Source of the DNA: Desmodesmus armatus
Lineage: Eukaryota; Chlorophyta; Chlorophyceae; Sphaeropleales; Scenedesmaceae
Length of the DNA: 64,000 bases
Assembly: GCA_007449985.2 (NCBI GenBank)
Contig: VIIQ02000010.1
Location: forward strand, 1-64,000
Direction of reading: 5' to 3'
In this document: positions 10,860-22,078 of the stretch, in pieces
Position numbering within the stretch: position 1 is the stretch's first letter
Layout: every line of letters begins with the position of its first letter
Notes under the pieces: model-generated
What the model was told of the DNA's origin: nothing
Databases searched by the model: none
The model's input: the letters and a program-made list of their open reading frames with translations, nothing else
Made by a program: the position numbers and the translations under genes

Positions 10860-13800
10860 CTACTTGCCTGCCACAACAGCAGTTGCAAGATCCATAGGAA
10901 CGGCTGTGGGGTCCACAGGAGCCACAACTGGCACAGCTGCTGCACCAATCTGAGCTGCAGCAGCGATGGCTGCAGCATCAGCTGGCGCTGCAGCAGGGTC
11001 AAATGCACCGGGAGCAGCAGGGTCAACAGGAACAGCTGTGGCAGCAGCAGCCACAGTAGCGTCAACAGGAGCAGCTGCTGCAGCAGCAGCTGCTGCGGGA
11101 TCCACCACAGTCGGGTCAATAGGAACAGCAGCAGCAGCGGCAGCTGCTGCAGGGTCCACTACACCAGCTGCAGTCACTACCTCGGCAGCTGGGTCTGTGG
11201 GGGTGAGCTCCAGTGGGATGTTGGTGACACTGGCGGCGGCAGCAGCATCAATGGCAGGATCGACAGCAGCTGTGGGGGCAACCACGCCAGCCTCAGTGAC
11301 AATGTTGACTGCAGCCATGTCCACAGTAGGAGTGTCACCGGTGGCAATGGTGGAGTCGTCAGGGGTAGGCACTCCATCAATGCTCATGGCAGAAGCAGTA
11401 GAAGCGGCAGAAGCAGCTCCCCAGCATGTTCCAAACCCACGCTGGCAGCCTGTACCGCAGTGGCCAGCGGTTGGGCCGCACCATCCCCACTGGCTGCAGC
11501 ATTGGCCTGTGTAGCAGGTAGCAGCACAGACAAGATTGTTAGCTCACAGTGCACGAGGAGCAGCCTGCTGATCTGAGCGTATGTGTTACTGCTAGTTCGC
11601 GTAGTGCAGTACATGGTATCCTCAAGTGAGCTGTGCGTGCCTGCTTGACTGTGCTGCCTGCCTGTATTGACTCACTGGTGACACACTTGCTGTGCATTCA
11701 TGACTCAGTATCTGAGATACCTGCATAACTAGGGTACCGTCTGCAATCATCAGGTGCAACCTCATAATGTAGGGACACTACACAGCATGGTAGGCAAGAT
11801 ACTAAATAAATAGCACAATCCGCTTGACTGTACTGACCTGAAGGGCAGCAGGCACGGGCAGCTGGCCCACATGCACCACCAGGTGCAGCAGTGGTGGCAC
11901 ATCCACCAGTGCTGCACCCGCCTGATACACTCCATGCACCGTTGTTGCAGGTGGCCCTGGGTGACCCTGTAAAGCCGGTGTTGCAGCGGCCAGTGCAGGA
12001 ACCACCTGATGCAGTGGGCAGGCTGCAAGTGAATGCGCCGTTTGCAGGGTTTGGAGGGTTGCCGGTGCATTGCCCGGGAGGAGGAGGAGGGCCGCCGCAC
12101 TGGCCTGTCACAGTCCATGCACCATTGTTGCAGGTGGCACGGGGTGATCCTATGCCGTTGTTGCAGCGGCCGGTGCAGGAGCCACCATTTGCGGTAGGCA
12201 GGCTGCAGGTGAAGGCGCCGTTGGTGATGCCAGGGTTGCTGTTGCAGGTTGTTGCAGGTGGTCCTCCACTGATCTGAATGTCTGCGCAATCTGTAAACGA
12301 TGACAAACAGCAGTGGTGGGGAGGGGGCAGGTTCAGGGTGACTCACACATATGTTGTCTTCTGCATACTCAGAGGCTGGTCAGAACTATGTGCAGTTCCT
12401 TGGCCTTTGGGCTACTGGTCGTGGCAATGGTTAGCCTCCCTGCTGATGGTCAGCTACTGCAACAGTGATTAGCAGCACCTGCCCTTTACTGTGGAGGCAG
12501 GCTGGGATAAGTCATCACTTCCACAGCACAATGCAGCAGCAATGCAAGATCAGCTGCACAGAGTTACACCACAACAGGAAACATTGCAAGAGTGCTGACG
12601 CACAGTGTGAGGAGGGGTTGTGTACGAGAGCAATATTTTCTGCAGTCAAGGTGACGAGTGCACACACAAAAGAAGTCGGCCACTTACTGTGGAAGCGTTC
12701 GGGTGTGAGGGACGCAGTGCATGCACCCGGAGTGACACCAAGGGCTCTTGTGATAGGGTCCTGGACAACGGGGTTTCTGCCGTTTTGGTAGGTGAAGGAT
12801 CCAGATGTGCAGGCGGCTGCGTTGGGGCAACCTCCGTGGCAGGTGTTGTAGGTGAAGTACTCCTGCAACAGCAGCAGGTAGGCAGCAGACATGTCTTTGA
12901 TGAATGCTGAACATGCTGATCAGCAAAGTACGACACCTCTTCGGGAGACAACTCACTCACAATGTGGGCGTACTTCTGTGCCGGCCAAGCTACAGAAGCT
13001 GACGCCAAGCAACATCTGCCTGGCAGGTTGATGAGAGTGAGGTGCCATCAGTTGTGTGCTCTACTACATGTGCATGAACAGCAGGATCCAAGCTTGTGCG
13101 CATGACCGCAACGGCATAAAAACAGGTTACGTTGCGGCACTGTGGGCTGTGTTAAGTTGGGACGCAGTGCACTTGTCATGTGGCAGCACCAGCAAGCAGC
13201 AGCCGGGTCCTTCTTTGGCACGCACCCACTGCAGCACACAGCCACCATTGCACTGGATGTTGGGGATGATGAACTCCACGTTGTAGTCAATTCCAGGAGA
13301 GCCATTCATGATGCACGGCCCGTCTGGGGCACAGGGCGCTAGTCCATTGGGGTGGAAGATGAACACCCTTGTGCCCAAACCATCAGCCCTGCGAACACAG
13401 CAGGAGCAACCCGCATGGGCATTATCGCCTTGTTGGTAACTATCCATATCGTGGGCAACAGGCTGACCTTAGATCCATTACACTTAGGACAGCATTAGTG
13501 TTGATAAGATGTTGTCTGCACAGTATGGTGTGTCCATGCCAGCTCACCTCTGCAAGGGGTTGGCATCAAAGCAGGCCTGGTCCAGGTTGAAGTTGCGGTT
13601 GCAGATCTTGAAGGCTGCAGGGTGCACACACAATGCAAGCGGTGCAGAGAACACCTATTGGTAGGCAGCCTAGTAACGGCTCAAACAAGTATGGGAATGA
13701 TATCAGCCATATGGCTCAATGCTGGTTAGATTGCTTTGATCATCCGCGGATCGGCTGGTCACCACCACACGCTGCAAGCTTCATGTCAGGATGTACCTCT

Positions 13801-14620
13801 TACCAAAAAAAATGACAGCAACACTGTGTGACACCCACCAAAGTAGCCACCATGGTTGGTGGTCATTCTCCATGTGAATCGAGCCCTTTGGCCTGGAGAG
13901 TAGGTTGCTTGGTTGGGCCTGTTGGCCAAGTCACGATACCAATTGGCAAACCTAGACTGGGTGGCCAGGTTCAGAGCCTGCCAGGGGTCTCCGCATACAC
14001 CTGCAGACAGCAAGCAGTGATAGGGCGAAGGTTCAGCTGCAGAGCATGGCATGGTCACCATGCTATCACAGCATTTGTCGCACCACCCCAACGCTGCTCA
14101 GCAACTCAAGTAGGGCATAGCCCTGCTGCAGCAGGGCATTGCCGCTTTGCCTCTTGACGTCACAGTGGGTGGGTGCGGATACGCAGTCACTGATGATCAT
14201 GGCCGTCCGTGCATGGCAACATGTGTGCAGCTGCAGCTACTGGACACGCTGTCACCCACCTGGCTGGAGGATGGGCCTTGAGGTGTCTCCTGTATGTCTC
14301 CCGTTGCCGGCCTGCACGAGGGCAAGTGGGGGCGGGGTGGAAGCTTCCACCGGGTGGTGACTTAAGTCGGTCAGTAACGTGGTGATACACCACCCGTTGG
14401 TCAACCTTCAGCTCACGAGCACAACGGCAACACGCAAATCTGCTTGAAGAGGGGTTTCACGACCTACATTGGGAGTCCAGTGAAGCGTGGTTCCTGCCAG
14501 CGCGTTGTCCGTGTGGAACAACCAGTTTCGACTTGCGGGTGACATGAGATGGCCATGCCCTGCCACGCGAGAAGCTAGCAGAGCAAGACCGATCAACGAC
14601 ACAGCAAATAAGCCCCTCAT
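10860..14620 (-). CDS. Secreted AA15-type lytic polysaccharide monooxygenase with CCP and hevein (chitin-binding) domains
   Basis: Seven exons with matching phases: 14464-14620, 13839-14000, 13548-13614, 13226-13388, 12688-12862, 11838-12290 and 10860-11506, giving 607 residues. A signal peptide (residues 1-21) would be cut before His22 (HGHLMSPASRN), the N-terminal His of the copper brace. The second His is about residue 102 in TTNHGGYF. CGDPW, ICNRNF and QACFDANPLQ are typical of the chitin-binding type-4/AA15 fold, known to cut chitin or cellulose oxidatively. Residues ~242-392 hold two sushi-like modules (NGAFTC, CTGRCN, GSPRATC, NNGAW). A hevein domain follows (CGPAARACC, SQWGWCG, HCGTGCQ, FGTCW), split by the intron between 11506 and 11838. 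The C-terminal ~180 residues are Ala/Asp/Pro/Val-rich. The copper ligands and signal peptide support an active secreted enzyme; the substrate (chitin versus cellulose) is inferred only. Confidence 0.88.
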
Positions 14621-15537
14621 GATCGGTGGCGCAACAGGAATGAGACAGAATGAGCTCTTGAAAGGTACTGCTGACCTGCACTACCTGTGGTACCATGTGC
14701 TGCAGCATGGATAGACGGTGTACTTATATACACCTCATGAAAAACACTCCATTCTACAACCGCATGGACCTTCCTGTCAGCTTCGTGTCAGCTCCGCGTG
14801 TCGACCTTCTTGTCAGCAGCGGGTCAGCATCCTACCACGGCTTCAGCCTTCCTTTCAACCTTCAGAAGTATACCTTATGCTGGTATAGACACGCTCGATC
14901 AGTATCGCACCGCATGCTTTTCCTTCTTGACAGGCTTCGAAGCCGTCGAACGACGATCTGGCAGGCGGGCGGGGTGCCTGTACCTTGGAATACAGGCTCG
15001 TCTGTGCCAGATGACTCCATTATCACAGTTGAAAAAGGACCGGCATCATTTGTTCTTGCTTTGTTCTTGCTTCACACAGCTTCAAGGCGCGCGACTCGAA
15101 CCACCCCTGCCAGCCAACAGCTGTGGCTGCAGTCTGCCACGGCAGTCAGCCACGCAGCCAGCAGACTGTACAGTGGCTGCTGCAGCAGCGATGGAGTCAT
15201 CAGCACACTTGGTGATCATGATGCTGTGGGTCAAACATGACAACTGCCAAGCAAAGCAAGCGTTCTCACGTGTATAAGTGCTCCTCAGGAGGTGTCCTGA
15301 ACTATATGATAAAAACAGCGCAGTATGCATGCAGACACACCTTCCAGCCTGACATCGTACACCATACAGCACAGGCTTACGCCACGCATCACAGCCAGAG
15401 AGGACAGAGCAGCGCATGCCCAATACTAGTCATAATGGTGTGTCTACTAGGGACACCGCGGTCCCTGGTACCAGGGGGCACCTGGTGACAGGCCTGCTGT
15501 AAGTTGGGCACATACTATGTCCACCCTCACACAACAA
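14621..15537. other. Intergenic interval between the LPMO and SirB1-like genes
   Basis: This holds the presumed LPMO promoter and 5' UTR. Short CTTCCTGTCAGC/TTCGTGTCAGC-like direct repeats occur near 14769-14826. No exon with plausible splice signals and a recognisable product was found on either strand. Confidence 0.5.
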
Positions 15538-15542
15538 TTACA
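15538..15542 (-). terminator. TGTAA polyadenylation signal of the SirB1-like gene
   Basis: TTACA on the plus strand reads TGTAA on the minus strand, 12 bases past the stop codon at 15554. TGTAA is the standard poly(A) signal of chlorophyte nuclear genes. The short distance to the stop makes this tentative. Confidence 0.5.
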
Positions 15543-15553
15543 TCAGAACACTC

Positions 15554-18500
15554 TCAACTCTCTTTGTTTGCTGCCACCATCAGTTCAAGCTGCAACTTCT
15601 GAAACAGCAGCACAATATCCCCCAGCTCCTGCTCCTGCTGCCTCCTGCTCTTACTACCCTCATCTCCCTCCTCAGCAGAAGCCAGTGCTGCTTCAGCAGC
15701 AGTCAGTGCAGCAGCAGGAGGTGGCGGCTCCGGCACCACTGCACCACCTATCAGCATGCTCTGTATCGCTGCATGCAGCTCTGTCACTCTACTGCTCACC
15801 CGACTGCTACTACCACTACTGCTGCTACTACTGCTGTTGTTGTTGACGCCCTCCGTATTGTCAGGTACACCTCCTGCACTCCCTTCACTCCTGCTGGGCA
15901 TCTCTCCCCCTGCAGGGGCAGCAACCCCCTCCTGGCCTCCCACCCCCTGCTGCCCATCTGCCCCTAGCCCACGATCCGCTGCATCTGCCGCTCTCAGTCT
16001 CTCAAGGTAGCTCCCCAACTCCAGCCACGCATCCTCATACCGCCCACTGAAGTAACACAGCAGCGCAAGCTCCAGCTGAGCCTGCGGCTCCTGCGGCAGC
16101 AGCACCACCCTCTTGGCGGCCGCTGCAGCTGCGCGCTCGATGCTGGCCCCGTGCAGTTGCCGCACCCCGTGCCGCACTGCTGTCGCTGCCGAGAGGGGGG
16201 TCATGAGGGCGGGGGTGGGGCTACAGCCGACGGCGGAGCACCAGTGGGCGGTTTGCAGCTCCTGCAGAAGAGCTGCTAGTAGCTCGCGGCGGGTACTGCC
16301 GGCTAGGAGGTCTTGTTGGCTGATGGCAAACAGCTCGCACGCCTGGGAGCGTGGGGAGAGGGCGGCAGGCGGCACAGAAGATGCGCTCAGCACAGTGTGA
16401 CAGAGGCGATAAGCATGGAAGTGCAAAGCACGGTGCTATCTTGCAAGCCCCTGTGTGATTGAACATCATGTGACTCGACCTGAGTGGTGACAACCAATGT
16501 GACAGGCCAAAAAAAGTATCATGCTCATGATGAATGCAAGGAAGGTATGAGGAGGCCAAAAGGGAAGGTCCCGGAATGCTACTGCCATGCCCAGTGCTCA
16601 CCTCTCTGACTGGCAGCAGCGCTCCCTCACCATACACGTCCACAACACATGCATCGCCACCAACACTCAACAACGTCTGCTGCTGCAACGCTGCAGCCTG
16701 CGCTGGCTGTTGGTCCTGCTGGTCCTGCTGTTGCTGTTGCTGCTGCTGCTGCTGCTCTGCATCATGTGCTGGCCTTGGCCAGACCAGGCAGTACCTGCCA
16801 TCCTCCACCACTTTCACACCACAGTCAAGCCCCAAACGGCTGCACACCTGCAGCACAGTACAGCGCGCGTACTTGGTGTCAAACCAAAATTGAGGATATG
16901 CAGCCTGTCAACACTTGGCACTTCACCGTCTTGTGCAGCAGCGACGTCCGCCAGCAAGCAGGTGTGTGTCTGCACTGGCATATGCAGGGGGTTTCAGCCT
17001 ATGCACAAACATGCACCTTCCCCGCACCTCACAGCCAGGATGTGCTGAGCGGCCGCCGCACAGCATGCTGCTGCTGTGTCTAAGGTGTTCCACCTACCTC
17101 TAGGTACAGGACCGTGAGAGCAGCAACTGAGCCGGGCCCGTCCTCCATCACTGCTGACAGCTGAGAGTCAACGCTCGCACCAAACCTGCAGCAGCAAGCG
17201 GCATGGTGCACACAGCGGTGCCCTCAGGCCAAACTGTGGATCACAGAAGATTCACGTGCTGGTTATGCATTTGTACGATCTGCAATGGCGCCTCCATTGC
17301 ACTACTTTGTACTTTGGACGCGGACAGACAAGAAGCATGCAGGCCCGAGCCTGGAAAATGGCAAGGGGTACAGCTGAGTGATTCAGCAGCAGGTGCATCA
17401 CTCTCACTGGAAGGGCAGGGCTGACAGATGATGGCTGGGCGGCCGGCGGCCATCTGTTTCAGATACTACTGCTAATATTTCTATTACTACAAAACTGGGT
17501 CAGGGCTGCACCTGATCGCCCTTTTTGGAGCCAAACTAAAAGAAGATACATCCAGGCAGTGAGTGACGCAAATAAACCGCAGCTTGTCACACCAGCAACT
17601 GCTGAGCATCCTGCAGGTAGCGGGCCTCGTCAAACATACTAAGCTGGCGACAACCATCACCACCACCAGCAGCAGCAGCAGGCACGCACCTGTTGCAGGC
17701 TGAGTAGCCATGTCGCTGGAAGAGCACTGCATTGACAGCACTGAGCACCTGCATTGGGTAGCGCTGAGCCTGCTGCCGCACTGCGGCAACACCGGCAGCT
17801 GCCAACGATGTCAACTGCTGCTGGCTGTTGCACCCTGGAGCTCCGCTGCTGCCGTCACTGCTGCCATCCCCCGTGCCGTCACTGCTGCTGTCACTGCTGC
17901 CAACACCAGCAACACCACCTGCGGCAGCACTGCTGGACTGGCCGGTGGCACCTGGAGGGCTTGTGCCAGCTGCTGCTTGTCCATCAAGAGGCGTGGGGCT
18001 TGTTGTGTGCTGCTGTGTGTCATCCAGTGGTGTGAGTGCGTCCACCACCTCTGCTGCTAGGGCATCTAGGCGGCTGAGGCTCCAGGTGCTGGCTGTGGCT
18101 GACGTCCTGCAGCAGCAGCAGCACCACACACACAGCATGTGACGACAGGAGCGGCATATTACATGGCAGTACATGGCAGTACTGGGAAGGAATGGACGCA
18201 GCATGAGAAAAAGTGAAATGTTGGGGAGGGTGCCATGTTCCCTGAGGGTGGGAGGCAGACAGTGTCTTGAACACATGAGTAGCATCCATCAGGTACATGT
18301 CACGATGACCAGTCGTATTGTTGACAGGCCAGTCTGAAAAAGTGCATTCTGAGACACACATGGGGTTCAACAGGGTTTTCACAATGTGTGTACTGAATGC
18401 ACAGCCAGCTTGCGACACAGATTGCTAAGGCAGCAAAGGGCAGGTGTGCAATGAGGGCATGGCCAGGTGCAGCTGCATGTGCAGCTTGGCCGCATTCTTT

Positions 18501-18759
18501 TCATTGGGGACTGTTGATTTTGCCCAGGCTGCAGGGTACTTTCAATGCCCATGCCAATGCTCCAGCTGCACCATGTACATGGAGGGTTTGATCATAGCTT
18601 GTTGACGCACCTAGCTGTTGCTGAGGGCGACGCCTCCAGCTGTTTTGCTGCCTCCTCTTCTAGCGCCAGCAGCATACACACCTTGGCCAAGCTTATGCTG
18701 CTGTCGGGTCTGTCACGAGACACTTCTTGCAGGAACTGCTGCTGGGCCCAGGACACAAC
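15554..18759 (-). CDS. SirB1-family transglutaminase-like/TPR protein, 5' exon unresolved
   Basis: Exons with compatible phases: 18611-18759, 17591-18106, 17098-17185, 16602-16847 and 15554-16342 (stop at 15554). At least one upstream exon with the start codon is missing from my model. The order matches SirB1 proteins: a helical N-terminal part (FLQEVSRDRP, SLAKVCMLLALEEE, LDALAAEVVDAL), the VNAVLFQRHGY block, the transglutaminase-like core (MEDGPGSVAALTVLYLE, then VCSRLGL), the strand pair YCLVWPRP and ACVVDVYGEGALLP, and a C-terminal TPR-like pair (ERAAAAAAKRVVLLPQEP, LALLCYFSGRYEDAW). Family members include bacterial SirB1 and FBXO21-like eukaryotic proteins; biochemical roles are poorly known. 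Ser/Gly- and Gln-rich stretches interrupt the core and are probably loops. The gene is divergent from pyroglutamyl-peptidase. Confidence 0.75.
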
Positions 18760-19540
18760 CTGAGTTGTGGAGATGATGGGGTGTGTGGAGGGGGGGGGGG
18801 GGGGGGGGCGTGAAGGGGGGGGGGGGGGGGGGAGGGAATGGCAGCCCTGAGTCAGGGCTTTGAGTATTGAGCAAGCGTTCAGGCTGTGCAGCTGCGTGCC
18901 TGGGCAGGTGTGGCATTTATCGCCGTGCTCAGTGCGGTATGGGTCACCAGGACATGGCGAGTGTGTCAGACTTTGTGCCTGGGTGTCATAAACATGCCAC
19001 CATATTATCCTTGTTTAATGAAGCTGACCACAAGTTGGCGATAGCACCCAGCAATCAGGGAGATCACACCTCTCCAGCACTGCCAGGTGCATTCACTGCC
19101 TTGGCTTGAAAGTGTACTCCCCTCCTTGCGCTAGCCTGGTTGCTGCTGCAACGATGGAAGTGTGTTGCAAAAGCGTGTGTTTGGCACAACATTGTCATTT
19201 CTCAAGGACTCTACACAGATCAGATTTCTGTCACGTCACCAATCACCCAACCAAAAACGGAGATGCAAGAACCAGCCAGAGCCCAGCTGCAACCAGAAGA
19301 ACTGAAGCGATATCGACGCACAGAAACAGCCACAGCCAGCGATGGATGGTGACACCCGATTACAAATGCAAACCTCGAGGTTTGTGTGGCACGTTTTTCA
19401 CGTTGTATGCTGTACACCGTGACTGTTTCGAGTTTTAATTTACATCCAATATAAGTTCTCATACATTCTGCACTGATAAGCAGCCCCTGGCTTTTATCAC
19501 TCGGACTCAACTGCCACAGGACAGCCTGGACAACAACAGT
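18760..19540. promoter_or_regulatory. Shared upstream region of the divergent SirB1-like and pyroglutamyl-peptidase genes
   Basis: The two genes point away from each other across this interval, so it should contain both promoters and the unresolved first exon of the SirB1-like gene. Two poly-G runs lie at about 18789-18836. I see no clear TATA element. Confidence 0.4.
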
Positions 19541-21748
19541 ATGGGGGATACCCACTCTGCTGCCTTGCCAAAGCACACCTCAACGCAGCAACATGTCGCA
19601 CCCAAGCCCAAGTTTATCATCACAGGCTTTGGGCGCTTCTGTGGCGTTGCTCAGAATCCAACAGAGCAGCTTGTGAGCTGGCTACAGCAAAGAAGTTGTC
19701 ACAGCACCACAGCCGCTGCAGGGAAGGAAGAGCAGCAACCATACTGCATCAGCAGCTTGGATGTGCTGGAGGTGTCAGCAGATGCTGTGGATGCCTTCAT
19801 GCAGAAGCAGCAGGAGCTGCTCATACAGCATGCATCGCAACCCCCGTCCAGCATGGAGGGGCCTCAGCCAGTGGTGCTGCTGCACTTTGGGGTTGACACA
19901 CAGGTGAGATTTGTTTGACCTGCTTTGTAATTTCTTTGATTGTTATGCATACCCTACCTCCTGATCGTTTTTTAATACCCTGCCTGGCGCCATAGCATGT
20001 ACTGCATGCATGAGCTTTTACAAGCATGGCGTGGGTGCCACACGGACCATAAGCGCTGCTGCGGACTTTGGCTGGTTACTAGCTGCAGATGCGGTTGAGT
20101 TCGTCACATACTGCCACTGTAAACTGTCAGGATGACACTGTCAGACTAGTTGGTATGCTGTCAGACGGCCAGTGCTGATGCTCCAGGTGTTCGTCAAGGC
20201 ACAGCTTGTGCATGCCTCTCATCCTGAGGAATATGTGATCAAAATCATCCTCAAGATGAGAGGCGAGCATGAGCTGTTCCCTGGTGACCACTTGGAGCAT
20301 CCGCACTGGCCCACTGGCGGGAGTTTCAGGATACGTCATGTACACCTAACAGCACGCGACACGTCACACAGTGCCCCAAGCTCATGTAGGCAGCACTGGT
20401 GTGTGGGACAGTGCGCGGGTGGCCCGACTTGCAGCACAGTAGCAGCAGACCATGCGACAGGTGGTGCTAGTACTCAGCCTAATCGTGGCCGGGCTGTTAG
20501 CTCGCAGTTTCCTGTTGGTCAGCCTCCTCCACCACTTGCAATTGCACCTGCATTGCATGAGATATCGGGTTGGACTTGCTTGCAGCTCAACTATCCCCTC
20601 ACACCTTGGTCCTCACTTCTCTGACAGCGGCCAGGGTGCTGCACAACAATTTCTTCCCCCTCTCCTTAACACTCACCCACCCACCCACCTACCGGTCATC
20701 CACCTGCCTTCACGCTGTGCAGCGTCCCGCCATCAGCCTTGAGCTTCAGGCCTACAACAACGCCACTTTCAGCTGCGCCGACCAGGCGGGCTGGCAGCCC
20801 AAGGCGTGCCTCATAGAGGCGGCACCAGGCCTGGGCACCAGTAGCGTCAGGACAACATGCCTGCCCCTGCAGGTGGGTGGCTGTTCAGGCTCTGTTGAGT
20901 CTTGTGGAGGCTGCATCATGAGTCCTGTGGAGTCTGCATGTTGCCGTTCATGTTTTATGTCTCGTTGGACAGGGCATAGGGAAGGGCAGCACCTGGAAGG
21001 GCACTGGCATCCCCGGCACTTACAGCAGCAGCAGTAGCTAATATGCGCATGTATTTTGCAAGAGTGCTGGGCACGAGTTTCGAGTGGGAAGATAGTGTTG
21101 AAACATAAGTTGCATACAACTAGAACATGGCGTGTTGGCCTGTCAAGCTGACGACAGTGGTATGCGCAGGTTGTATGGAGAGCTGTTCGGGAGTGGCTGG
21201 GTCGTCATAGACCTGGTTTCTGGGGTCACAATAGGCTCACCCACATGTATCTGCTTGTTCTGAGTCGTTCAGTTTGTGCTTGTGCTGCATCTGTGCCACA
21301 GGAGCTCGTGCAGCAGCTGCGGGATGCTGGATTTGAGTGCGGTGTGTCCAGGGATGCAGGCAGGTTTGTGTGCAACTACACGTACTACAAGAGCTTGCAG
21401 CTCACAAGCAAGCTGCAGCAGCAGCTGGCTTGGCAGCAACAGCAGCAGCAGCAGGCGGGGTGTGGAGATGCAGCAGCAGCAGCAGCAGCAACACCAGCGA
21501 GCAACAGCAGCAGCAATGGCAGCGTGCCGGGTGCAGCTGGTGGTAGCTGTGTGGCAGCCAGCCAGTCTGTGGAGCAGCGGAGGGCTGCAGTCGTGAGCAC
21601 GGAGCATGGCTGGCCGTGTTTCTCCCTGTTTGTGCACATGCCGTCTTTTGAGGTTGTCAACCAGGCTAGGCAGCGGGAGTTTGTGCTGCACCTGCTGGAC
21701 TTGGTGGCGAACTGGGTGGCTGGTGGGCTCCAGGTCGCGGCATCGTGA
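19541..21748 (+). CDS. Pyroglutamyl-peptidase I (peptidase family C15)
   Basis: Three exons, 19541-19903, 20723-20872 and 21302-21748, all with phase 0 junctions, encode 319 residues. The enzyme family removes N-terminal pyroglutamate from peptides in the cytosol. The N-terminal FIITGFGRF and the NPTEQLV motif are hallmarks. Exon 2 carries AISLELQAYNNATF, the equivalent of the plant-type segment with the catalytic Glu. Exon 3 has the catalytic Cys (about residue 195, AGRFVCNYTYY) and catalytic His (about residue 283, SLFVHMPSF). Some 70 residues rich in Gln, Ala and Ser are inserted between Cys and His, where bacterial enzymes have a short loop, making the protein longer than the usual ~215 residues. 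Intron 1 (~820 bases) contains a strong inverted repeat. Confidence 0.88.
20169..20309 (+). repeat. Imperfect hairpin (inverted repeat) in intron 1 of the pyroglutamyl-peptidase gene
   Basis: Arms 20169-20231 and 20248-20309 are imperfect reverse complements; the first begins CCAGTGCTGATGCTCCA and the second ends TGGAGCATCCGCACTGG. The loop is ~16 bases. A transcript of either strand would fold into a ~60-bp stem with scattered mismatches, like an algal miRNA precursor or a small MITE. No target-site duplication was established. Confidence 0.75.
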
Positions 21749-21793
21749 GCACCTGCTTGGCACGTGGAGGATTGCCATAGCAGTTGCAGTACA

Positions 21794-21812
21794 TGTAAAG
21801 TAGAGGTTGTAA
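21794..21812 (+). terminator. TGTAA polyadenylation signals of the pyroglutamyl-peptidase gene
   Basis: TGTAA occurs at 21794-21798 and 21808-21812, about 45-65 bases past the stop at 21748, the usual position of the chlorophyte poly(A) signal. Confidence 0.55.
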
Positions 21813-22078
21813 ATCTTGTATGGCTTGAATCGAGATGTGCATTGGGCATGATGTAGGTAAATGTCTGCAGTTTTGCGAAGCAAAGGCCAGCGCTTCCCCC
21901 TCCAAGGTGATGACGTGTCTGATCACGATCTTTGTGTGGGTTGACCACCCAGCAGAACCCAGCGGGTCACTGTCGGTTCAATTAATTCAACATTGAAACA
22001 ACAAATTTGTAGCGTTTTATCAATGCGCCGTGTGACAGCTTCGGGCTCGCTTGATTCCGGCAGTAGCAGCAGTAGCAA

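Noticed and set aside
10683..11576. Long plus-strand frame (297 codons) opposite the LPMO C-terminus
   Set aside because: It is a Ser/Cys-rich shadow of the GC-rich Ala/Asp coding sequence on the minus strand, whose frame continues from the hevein domain.
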